Assembly: GCA_903831585.1 (NCBI GenBank)
Contig: CAIKYE010000190.1
Span: 1-12,046 of the forward strand
Direction: 5' to 3'
Source of the DNA: an uncultured Micrococcales bacterium
GTDB lineage: Bacteria > Actinomycetota > Actinomycetes > Actinomycetales > Microbacteriaceae
DNA length: 12,046 bases
Part shown: positions 6,115 through 12,046 of the stretch, piece by piece
Position numbering within the stretch: the first letter of the stretch is position 1
How the letters are laid out: every line of letters starts with the position of its first letter
Program-made: the position numbers and the translations under genes
Notes under the pieces: generated by a model
Databases searched by the model: none
What the model was told of the DNA's origin: nothing
Seen by the model: only the letters and a program-made list of their open reading frames with translations

Positions 6115-6904
6115 CCGCGAAATCTTGGCCAAGTTCAATTCACTATTGAATGCCGGTCTCTCACTCGATCAGGCAGCCCGCGCAGCCGAGTCTGCAAAAC
6201 TCAGTGAACGGTTTCAAGTTCAGCATCGCTACCTTGTTGCAGTTTGCACCGAGGCAGGCGCAGCGCCGGTTGCCGCACTGCGCTGTCTCGAACAGATTGC
6301 CGAGCAGCAGTTTGAGAGCGAAGCAAAGCTGCGAGTAAGTGGAACCGTGCCGAAGGCCACTGCCCGCCTGGTGCTGTGGCTACCGGTAGGTGCCGCGCTA
6401 CTTGGTCAACTGGCCGGGCTCGAGTCCATTTCGGTGTTCTTTGAGTCCTTGCTAGCCCTCACCGCGCTGCTGCTGGGGCTCATGCTTTTGGTCGCGGCTC
6501 AGGTTTGGTCAAGCAGAATTCTGTCGACCGCCATTCAGATTCAAGTCCCTGAAGAAATCGTTCTTGATGCGATTGCACTGTGTCTTGGCGCGGGGTTGTC
6601 GTTGCAGTTGGCGAGCCAGATCAGCGTCAAGAATTTCACCGATAGTTTTGGGCATGAACCCAACAAACGGATTCTCGAAGAATTTCAAGAATTGTCTGAT
6701 TTTTCAGATTTGACCGGCGCTCCAATTGCCAAGCTGTTTCGCAATCGTGCCGAAGTGACACGAAGGTTGAAGGCGCATAAGCAGAGCGAATTACTCGAGC
6801 GGGTGTCGATTCGCTTGCTCGCACCCTTAGCAATCTTTGTTTTGCCAGCATTTGTATTGATTGCAGTTTTGCCAATGTCAATCGCATTACTTACTTCACC
6901 ATGA
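6107..6904 (+). CDS. TadB-TadC-like fused inner-membrane platform protein (T2SSF-type)
   Basis: 265 residues that look like two T2SSF-type halves in one chain. The TadB-like half has a cytosolic helical part (about 5-80; FNSLLNAGLSLDQA, then TEAGAAPVAAL) and two membrane segments at about 86-104 and 112-133. The TadC-like half has a helical part (about 150-228; IALCLGAGLSLQLA, then DLTGAPIAKLF) and a C-terminal hydrophobic segment (about 234-262) resembling TadC ends (RLLAPLAIFVLPAFVLIAVLP). The repeated xLxAGLSL and GAPxAxL patterns support an internal duplication. The Tad platform is normally built from separate TadB and TadC proteins. Here only one gene lies between tadA and the pilin. It anchors TadA and passes pilin through the inner membrane. 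The start is within tadA (8-bp overlap). Confidence 0.82.
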   Translation: MSDREILAKFNSLLNAGLSLDQAARAAESAKLSERFQVQHRYLVAVCTEAGAAPVAALRCLEQIAEQQFESEAKLRVSGTVPKATARLVLWLPVGAALLGQLAGLESISVFFESLLALTALLLGLMLLVAAQVWSSRILSTAIQIQVPEEIVLDAIALCLGAGLSLQLASQISVKNFTDSFGHEPNKRILEEFQELSDFSDLTGAPIAKLFRNRAEVTRRLKAHKQSELLERVSIRLLAPLAIFVLPAFVLIAVLPMSIALLTSP

Positions 6905-6914
6905 AAGGAAGACC

Positions 6915-7124
6915 ATGAGAGCGCATCGACAAGAATCAAAATCTGAAAACTGGCTTGCAGATGACACCGGAGCGGCGACCGCCGAATATGCGATTGCCAC
7001 GATGGCGGCCGTAGGGTTTGCTGGTCTGCTAGTGATCATCATGCGAAGCGATGAGGTTAGGCAAATACTTCTCGACCTGGTGCGAAGTGCACTCACCTTT
7101 TCCAGCGATGCTCCGAGCGAGTAA
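6915..7124 (+). CDS. DUF4244 Flp-type pilin
   Basis: A 69-residue prepilin. After a hydrophilic leader, DTGAATAEYA gives a cleavage site at Gly19, with Glu24 at +5 and Tyr25 at +6 of the mature chain, the signature of Flp pilins. A hydrophobic helix follows (about 26-43) and then a short polar tail. It matches the DUF4244 pilins found in actinobacterial Tad loci (as Rv3656c in M. tuberculosis). AAGGAA stands a few bases before the ATG, a better ribosome site than its neighbours have, as expected for the major subunit. It starts 10 bp after the platform gene. No prepilin peptidase (TadV) is in the window, so that must be encoded elsewhere. Confidence 0.88.
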   Translation: MRAHRQESKSENWLADDTGAATAEYAIATMAAVGFAGLLVIIMRSDEVRQILLDLVRSALTFSSDAPSE

Positions 7125-7455
7125 AGACTCGGGTGCCGTGACGGCCGAGTTTGCTGTTGTACTGCCTTCGGTCTTCATGATCTTGGCAATCTCGGTGTTA
7201 TCGATTTCGGCACAGGTTGAAAGGCTGAAAATGGTGTCAATCGCTGGCATGATGTCGAGAGCTGTTGCCAGGGGAGAGCCGGTCGAGTTATTGAACAAAG
7301 TCTTCGCCGGGCAGTTGGGGCAAAATTCTTGGCAGATATCGAGCCACGGCAACTTTGCCTGCGTTGAGCTGAATCGGCTAGTGGGTCTCGCCGCATTGCC
7401 CGATTTCGGCCTGCGACTCGCCGAAGTACAGTGCGCTAGAAAGTTGGGGTTATGA
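7108..7455 (+). CDS. TadE-like pseudopilin
   Basis: 115 residues beginning MLRASKDSGAVTAEFAVVLP. The DSGAVTAEF segment has the same layout as the preceding pilin: Gly9, then Glu14 at +5. A membrane helix follows (about 15-35) and then an extracytoplasmic domain with two cysteines (C85, C109) that could form a disulfide. TadE-family minor pilins assist Tad pilus assembly. The ATG at 7108 lies 17 bp inside the pilin gene, implying translational coupling. The frame is open back to an ATG at 7051, but that would add 19 residues ahead of the short leader and overlap the pilin by 74 bp. No strong ribosome site is present. Confidence 0.82.
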   Translation: MLRASKDSGAVTAEFAVVLPSVFMILAISVLSISAQVERLKMVSIAGMMSRAVARGEPVELLNKVFAGQLGQNSWQISSHGNFACVELNRLVGLAALPDFGLRLAEVQCARKLGL

Positions 7456-7814
7456 AGTGGCAGATTCGGTCGAAAATGGGCCAAAATCTCGGTTCTGGAA
7501 CGATTCTCGGGCTTGGATTAGCCCTCGGCACCCTTTCGGCCCTCTTAGCCAGTAATTTGGCGGTTTTCGGCCTAATTTCGATCGAAAAACTCAGGGTTCA
7601 GGCCGATCAAATTGCCGTTGCGGCGGCCGATTCGGCTCGGGGGTTGATAACGGGCTATCCGTGCCAAACTGCTGAGCAAATGGCAACTATGTATATGGTG
7701 TTGCTTGACACATGTCGTATTGTCGGTTTCGATTCATTTATAAGGTTGCGTTCTGCAGTGGTCGGCATCGAGATAGAAGCTTCGTCTCGGGCAGGTGCTG
7801 TCGGGGGCAACTGA
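7452..7814 (+). CDS. TadF/Rv3654c-like pseudopilin of the tad locus
   Basis: 120 residues: a basic start (MKWQIRSKM), then GSGTILGLGLALGTLSALLA as a membrane helix (about 15-42), then RVQADQIAVAAADSARG (48-64). This pattern is typical of the last TadE-like gene in actinobacterial tad loci. Unlike the two preceding proteins it has no Glu at +5 after the glycine, so prepilin-peptidase processing is doubtful. C71 and C88 may pair outside the membrane. It overlaps the TadE-like gene by ATGA (4 bp). GGGG at 7446-7449 is its only ribosome-site candidate, and it is complementary to the 6C RNA loops. topA begins 15 bp after its stop. Confidence 0.8.
   Translation: MKWQIRSKMGQNLGSGTILGLGLALGTLSALLASNLAVFGLISIEKLRVQADQIAVAAADSARGLITGYPCQTAEQMATMYMVLLDTCRIVGFDSFIRLRSAVVGIEIEASSRAGAVGGN
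7705..7733 (+). promoter_or_regulatory. Candidate internal promoter for topA
   Basis: A perfect -35 hexamer TTGACA (7705-7710), a 17-nt spacer and a weak -10 TTCGAT (7728-7733) lie inside the TadF-like gene, about 90 nt before topA. It would allow topA-tmk-holB to be expressed independently of the pilus genes. The poor -10 keeps this tentative. Confidence 0.3.
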
Positions 7815-7817
7815 AAC

Positions 7818-7823
7818 AAGGAG
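7818..7823 (+). promoter_or_regulatory. Shine-Dalgarno site that decides the topA GTG start
   Basis: AAGGAG with a 6-nt spacer to GTG at 7830. The ATG at 7826-7828 is out of frame and hits a stop after four codons, so GTG is the start. Confidence 0.8.
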
Positions 7824-7829
7824 TAATGC

Positions 7830-10526
7830 GTGGCAAATAGCCGAAAACTGGTCATCGTCGAGTCGCCGGCCAAAGCCAAAACCATTGGCAAGTACCTGGG
7901 CAATGATTTCGAGGTCTTGGCCTCGGTTGGGCACATCCGTGATTTGATCGACACCAAAGACGTGCCGTCTGAGCTCAAGAAGACCTCGATTGGCAAGTTC
8001 TCGATCAACATCGAAAACGACTTCGAGCCGATGTATGCCATTTCTGCCGGCAAGAGCAAAACCGTTAGCGACCTGAAGGCCGCCCTAAAAAACGCAGACG
8101 AGCTCTATCTCGCAACCGATGAAGACCGCGAGGGTGAGGCCATCGCTTGGCACCTGATGCAGGTGCTGAAGCCCAAGGTTCCGGTTAAGCGAATGGTTTT
8201 TCACGAAATCACCAAAGAGGCAATTCAGGCCGCGTTGAGCCACACCCGCGATATCGATGAAAACCTGGTGCAGGCTCAAGAGACCCGTCGTGTGGTCGAC
8301 AGACTTTATGGCTACGAAGTGTCACCGGTGCTATGGCGGAAGATTAACCGCGGTCTTAGTGCCGGTCGCGTGCAGTCGCCGGCGATGCGATTGGTCGTTG
8401 AACGCGAACGTGAACGCATGGCGTTCATTTCGGCGAGTTATTTTGACGTCAAGGCCGTGCTCGATTCGCAGGTCAAAGGTGAACCAAACTTCGAAGCCAA
8501 GTTGCTGAGTCTCGATGGCAAGCGAATTGCAACCGGCGAAAGCTTCAACGACCTCGGTGTGCTTAAGTCTGATGTTCGCGTGCTGAGCGAAGCAGAAGCA
8601 ACCTCACTCGCAGATCAAATGAAATCGTCGTCGGTCGACATCGAGGTAACTTCTGTCGAAGCTAAACCTTCTACTCGTCGACCGGCAGCACCGTTTACAA
8701 CTTCAACACTTCAGCAAGAGGCATCGCGCAAGTTGCGCATGTCTGCAAAGCAGACCATGGATACCGCACAGTCGCTCTATCAAGAGGGTCACATCACCTA
8801 CATGCGAACTGATTCGCCAACGCTTTCTGCACAGGCAATAGCCGCCGCTCGAGCTCAGGCAGCAGAGATGTTCGGCAAAGAATTGGTTGCCGATGCACCT
8901 CGCATCTACACCGGCAAATCGAAGAACGCCCAAGAGGCGCACGAGGCAATTCGCCCAGCCGGAGAGGTGTTCAAGCGCCCATCCGAGCTATCTGGAGTGG
9001 TGTTTGGCAGGGCCTTTGAGCTCTATGACCTGATCTGGAAGCGAACCATCGCCTCGCAGATGCAAGACGCCAAGGTTTCGACCACCACCGCCCGCATTGC
9101 GGTTACCGGCCTCGAGGGTCACGGCCCGGCCGAGTTCACGTCATCTGGCACCGTGGTCACCTTCAAGGGTTTCATGGCCGCCTATGAAGAGAGCCAAGAC
9201 GAGAGCCGCGAAGAAGACGATAGCGAAGAGCGCGAGTCGAAACTGCCGAAGCTCGAGGTTGGTCAGAAGCTAAAGGCAATCGATGTTTTTGCTAAAGATC
9301 ACCAGACCTCACCGCCACCGCGTTACACCGAAGCGAGTTTGGTCAAAGCGCTAGAAGAAGATGGCATCGGCCGCCCATCTACCTATGCATCGATTATGTC
9401 GACCATCATCGGCAAGGGCTATGTAACGAAACGTGGTCAGGCTCTGGTTCCAGAGTGGATTGCTTTCACGATTACCCGTTTTCTCGAAGACAACTTCGAG
9501 CAACTCGTCGATTATGCATTCACCGCGCAGATGGAAGAAGATCTAGACCTCATTGCCTCTGGCGATCTCGACCGAAGCACCTGGCTGCACCGTTTCTACT
9601 TTGGTGGCGAGGGCATCGAGGGTTTGCATGCGACGGTAGAAAACGTTGGCGATAGTGACCCGCGTGCGGTCAACTCAATCTTCATCGCAGATAACATCAC
9701 TTTGCGCACCGGCAAGTATGGCCCATACATCGAAACCATGGTTGAGCCCGGCAGCGAAGGTGCAGACGAAAACGGTCGTCGCATCGTCAACATTCCCGAA
9801 GGCCTAGCGCCAGATGAGCTGACGGTTGAAAAAGCGCAAGAGCTCATCGATGCACCAATCATCAGCGACCGAATCATGGGGCAAGATCCTGACAGCGGCT
9901 TCGATATTCTCTTCAAGGATGGTCGCTATGGACCATACGTTTTGCTAGATGACCCGAAAGCTGAAAAACAGCGCACCGCTTCGTTGTTCAAGTCGATGTC
10001 ACCCGAGACCTTCACCTTTGAAGAGGCAGTCAAACTACTTTCACTTCCACGCGTGGTCGGAATCGACCCTGAGACCGAGAATGAGATCACAGCGCAGAAC
10101 GGCAAGTTCGGCCCATATATGAAGAAGGGCACCGATTCGCGCTCGTTGGCAACCGAAGAAGAAATCTTCGGCATCACGCTCGAGCAGGCCCTAGAGCTAT
10201 ACAAGCAGCCGAAGTATGGCGGCCGCCGCACGGCGGCAACCCCGCTCAAAGAGTTCGGCGAAGACCCGCTATCAAAGCTCAACGTTGTGGCGAAGACCGG
10301 TCAGTTTGGTCTCTACATAACCGACGGAGTGGTTAACGCAACCGTGCCAAAAGAAGAGCCGCTTGACGAACTCACCCCAGATCGCGCATTCGAGCTTCTG
10401 ATGATTCGTCGAGAGAAACTCGGCGTCGAACCGGGTGAGGCTCCACCGAAGGCATCGCGTTCGCGCAAAATTGCAAGCTCGACTCGAGTCGTGAAAAAAG
10501 GCGCTACCCGAAAAAAGAAGGCCTAG
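7830..10526 (+). CDS. topA: DNA topoisomerase I (type IA)
   Basis: Relaxes negative supercoils by cutting one strand through a 5'-phosphotyrosine link. 898 residues. The N-terminal TOPRIM domain carries KLVIVESPAKAKTI (Glu11) and ATDEDREGE (D97, D99, E101), which bind Mg2+. The catalytic tyrosine is Tyr324 in GHITYMRTDSPTLS. The C-terminal part has no tetracysteine zinc fingers. It carries four copies of a G-[KRQ]-[YF]-G-x-Y repeat near 627 (TGKYGPYIE), 697 (DGRYGPYVL), 757 (NGKFGPYM) and 823 (TGQFGLYI), followed by a basic tail (about 874-898) rich in Lys/Arg. Repeats plus a Lys-rich tail are the known actinobacterial form and support DNA binding and processivity. It starts with GTG behind AAGGAG, 15 bp after the tad genes, and is followed after 1 bp by tmk. 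Confidence 0.97.
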   Translation: MANSRKLVIVESPAKAKTIGKYLGNDFEVLASVGHIRDLIDTKDVPSELKKTSIGKFSINIENDFEPMYAISAGKSKTVSDLKAALKNADELYLATDEDREGEAIAWHLMQVLKPKVPVKRMVFHEITKEAIQAALSHTRDIDENLVQAQETRRVVDRLYGYEVSPVLWRKINRGLSAGRVQSPAMRLVVERERERMAFISASYFDVKAVLDSQVKGEPNFEAKLLSLDGKRIATGESFNDLGVLKSDVRVLSEAEATSLADQMKSSSVDIEVTSVEAKPSTRRPAAPFTTSTLQQEASRKLRMSAKQTMDTAQSLYQEGHITYMRTDSPTLSAQAIAAARAQAAEMFGKELVADAPRIYTGKSKNAQEAHEAIRPAGEVFKRPSELSGVVFGRAFELYDLIWKRTIASQMQDAKVSTTTARIAVTGLEGHGPAEFTSSGTVVTFKGFMAAYEESQDESREEDDSEERESKLPKLEVGQKLKAIDVFAKDHQTSPPPRYTEASLVKALEEDGIGRPSTYASIMSTIIGKGYVTKRGQALVPEWIAFTITRFLEDNFEQLVDYAFTAQMEEDLDLIASGDLDRSTWLHRFYFGGEGIEGLHATVENVGDSDPRAVNSIFIADNITLRTGKYGPYIETMVEPGSEGADENGRRIVNIPEGLAPDELTVEKAQELIDAPIISDRIMGQDPDSGFDILFKDGRYGPYVLLDDPKAEKQRTASLFKSMSPETFTFEEAVKLLSLPRVVGIDPETENEITAQNGKFGPYMKKGTDSRSLATEEEIFGITLEQALELYKQPKYGGRRTAATPLKEFGEDPLSKLNVVAKTGQFGLYITDGVVNATVPKEEPLDELTPDRAFELLMIRREKLGVEPGEAPPKASRSRKIASSTRVVKKGATRKKKA

Positions 10527-10527
10527 C

Positions 10528-11151
10528 GTGACGAAGGGCCTATTCATTTCTTTTGAGGGAATCGACGGTGTTGGCAAGTCGACTCAGCTCGATTTGCTGG
10601 TTCGATACTTTGAAGAACTTGGTCGCACGGTTTGTCGAACTCTCGAACCTGGCGGCACAGATTTGGGTCGCGAAATTCGCGAGTTACTTTTGCACCGCAA
10701 AGGCGAAGTTGCTCCCAGAGCAGAAGCACTCTTGTTTGCGGCAGATCGAGCACATCACGTTGCAATTCTGGTTCGCCCGGCACTCGAGCGTGGTGAAGTG
10801 GTTATCACAGATCGCTACCTCGATTCATCGGTGGCATATCAGGGCAGCGGTCGCGACCTCGGATTCGACCAGGTGCGAGACCTTTCGCTTTTTGCGGTCG
10901 ATGGACTGCTGCCAGACCTAACCGTGTTGCTAGATCTTGATGCCGAGAAAGCAGCGGCGAGAAGAAGCAACACCGGCGCTGAACCAGATCGTCTCGAGCG
11001 AGCGAAGACCGAGTTCTTCGAAACGGCGCGAAAGTCTTACTTAGACATGGCTGCCGCAGAACCGTCACGCTGGTTGGTTTTAGATGCCGAGCAGAGCGTC
11101 GAAACCATGCAGGCAAAGATTCGTGAGCGCGTTCAGGGATTGCTCGGGTAA
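10528..11151 (+). CDS. tmk: Thymidylate kinase
   Basis: Phosphorylates dTMP to dTDP with ATP, an essential step to dTTP for replication; cytosolic. 207 residues, normal length. P-loop FEGIDGVGKSTQ (9-20, K17), dTMP-binding EPGGT (40-44), DRYLDSSVAYQG (95-106) and a LID region ARRSNTGAEPDRLE (144-157). The familiar REPGGT reads LEPGGT here, with Leu39 in place of Arg. A CTC codon stands where CGC would give Arg. The GTG start lies 1 bp after the topA stop. The GAAGG within the last topA codons can serve as its ribosome site. It overlaps holB by one base (TAATG), so topA, tmk and holB are very likely one transcript. Confidence 0.96.
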   Translation: MTKGLFISFEGIDGVGKSTQLDLLVRYFEELGRTVCRTLEPGGTDLGREIRELLLHRKGEVAPRAEALLFAADRAHHVAILVRPALERGEVVITDRYLDSSVAYQGSGRDLGFDQVRDLSLFAVDGLLPDLTVLLDLDAEKAAARRSNTGAEPDRLERAKTEFFETARKSYLDMAAAEPSRWLVLDAEQSVETMQAKIRERVQGLLG

Positions 11152-12046
11152 TGCCAACCCCTATTTGGCGTGAACTCTTTGGGCAGGCAGATGCCATCGC
11201 TCAACTCGAACTAGCTGTAAAAAACCGTGACCAGGGCGTGCAGCACGCCTGGTTGATGACCGGTCCACCCGGCTCGGGTCGCTCGAATATGGCCGTTGCC
11301 TTTGCGGCAGCCCTGCTATGTGCCGACGGCGGTTGTGGCACCTGTCGCTCTTGCACCCTGGCCATGTCTGGCAACCATCCTGACATCGACGTCTTGACCA
11401 CCGAAAAGGTCGGCATCTCGATTGAAGAGGTTCGCAACCTTGTGCTCAGCGCCCAAATGGGTGGTTCGATGGGCCGCTACCGAATCATGATTATTGAAGA
11501 TGCCGATCGCATGGCCGAACGCTCGTCAAACGTTTTGCTGAAAGCACTCGAAGAACCACCACCAGGCACCGTCTGGATACTCTGCGCACCGAGCGAGGCA
11601 GACATGTTGCCGACAATTCGTTCTCGCGTACGTCGAATAACTCTGAAGACTCCTGCTGTCGAAGAAGTAACTCAGTTGCTTGTTGAGCGCGACTCGATCG
11701 ATCGAGCGCTTGCCTTGACCGTTGCCGCAGAAGCGCAAAGTCACATTGGCATGGCGCGCAGGTTGGCGACCAGCGTCGATGCGCGTGGTCGACGCAAAGA
11801 CACTCTCGTTGCGGCCCTCGACATAGATTCTGTTACCAATGCCATGTTCACTGCTGATCGCTGGATTGATCTTGCTAGAAGAGATGCAGAAGCGCTCACC
11901 ACAGAGCGAGATTCTGAAGAGCGCGAAGAACTCTTGAGAGTGCTTGGTGTTGAAGACACTTCAAAATTGCCTCCCTATGCGCGAGCCGATGTGAAGACCC
12001 TTGAAGAATCTCAGAAGCGCAGAGCAACAAGATCACTTCGCGATGG
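11151..12046 (+). CDS. holB: DNA polymerase III subunit delta' (clamp loader), C-terminus off the right edge
   Basis: A subunit of the clamp-loader complex that opens the beta clamp onto DNA. 298 residues are visible, so perhaps 70-100 are missing. The AAA+ fold starts with WRELFGQADAIAQLE (6-20). The P-loop reads GPPGSGRS (38-45), with Arg44 where ATPases have Lys, consistent with delta' not hydrolysing ATP. Four cysteines (C57, C62, C65, C68) form the zinc module. Walker B-like IMIIEDADRM (112-121), NVLLKALEEPPPGT (127-140) and LPTIRSRVR (153-161) follow; the last is the SRC arginine-finger motif with Val replacing Cys. The start shares a base with the tmk stop. Confidence 0.93.
   Translation, partial: MPTPIWRELFGQADAIAQLELAVKNRDQGVQHAWLMTGPPGSGRSNMAVAFAAALLCADGGCGTCRSCTLAMSGNHPDIDVLTTEKVGISIEEVRNLVLSAQMGGSMGRYRIMIIEDADRMAERSSNVLLKALEEPPPGTVWILCAPSEADMLPTIRSRVRRITLKTPAVEEVTQLLVERDSIDRALALTVAAEAQSHIGMARRLATSVDARGRRKDTLVAALDIDSVTNAMFTADRWIDLARRDAEALTTERDSEEREELLRVLGVEDTSKLPPYARADVKTLEESQKRRATRSLRD

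Noticed and set aside
7029..7484. Minus-strand open frame of 151 codons opposite the TadE-like gene
   Set aside because: A shadow of the pilin and TadE-like genes, which carry clear prepilin motifs; no family features of its own.
7655..8059. Minus-strand open frame of 134 codons opposite the TadF-like/topA junction
   Set aside because: It would run antisense across the topA ribosome site and TOPRIM domain; no recognisable motifs.
9708..10320. Repeated GGCAAGT(A/T)(T/C)GGCCC-like DNA as a possible repeat element
   Set aside because: The repeats are in frame and encode the G-[KRQ]-[YF]-G-x-Y protein repeats of the TopA C-terminus, so they are protein repeats and not a DNA element.
11265..11285. 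Missing Walker A lysine in holB as a sign of a decayed gene
   Set aside because: Delta' subunits often have degenerate P-loops because they do not hydrolyse ATP; the frame and all other motifs are intact.

Overview
The window looks like a slice of the chromosome of a small-genome, mid-GC actinobacterium. I infer Microbacteriaceae, perhaps of the freshwater Rhodoluna/Aquiluna type. The reasons are actinobacterial protein signatures (DUF4177 and DUF4244 proteins, a TopA with a repeat-rich C-terminus and a Lys-rich tail), very tight gene packing, GTG starts and probable leaderless starts. The gene neighbourhood also resembles, from memory, the ponA2 / RidA / acs / tad / topA / holB region of mycobacteria. 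I see no transposon, phage, tRNA, rRNA or CRISPR.

Layout. Positions 1-1673 (minus) carry most of a class A penicillin-binding protein whose C-terminus lies beyond the left edge. Only 41 bp away, a DUF4177 protein (1715) and a RidA-family protein (1870-2340) start on the plus strand. RidA converges with a minus-strand pair: acetyl-CoA synthetase (4931-2958), followed by a maltose/galactoside-type acetyltransferase (2940-2344). The 304-bp divergent gap 4932-5235 contains a likely 6C small RNA: two consecutive hairpins, each with a CCCCC loop, ending at a T-rich terminator. From 5236 to the right edge everything is on the plus strand and almost without gaps: a reduced Tad/Flp pilus locus (TadA ATPase, a TadB-TadC-like fused membrane protein, a DUF4244 pilin, a TadE-like and a TadF-like pseudopilin), then topA, tmk and the start of holB.

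How the genes relate. The left part is wall synthesis. The middle is acetate activation and small-molecule housekeeping. The Tad genes would build a cell-surface pilus or secretion device, and topA-tmk-holB are core DNA topology, dTTP supply and replication-clamp-loader functions. No terminator is visible between the Tad genes and topA-tmk-holB, so they may share a transcript; a candidate internal topA promoter lies inside the TadF-like gene.

Most worth a second look are the 6C RNA placed directly before a Tad operon, the merging of TadB and TadC into one 265-residue protein in a locus that lacks the CpaE-like gene, and the back-to-back leaderless promoters of the PBP and DUF4177 genes. I found no wholly new system that I could defend.
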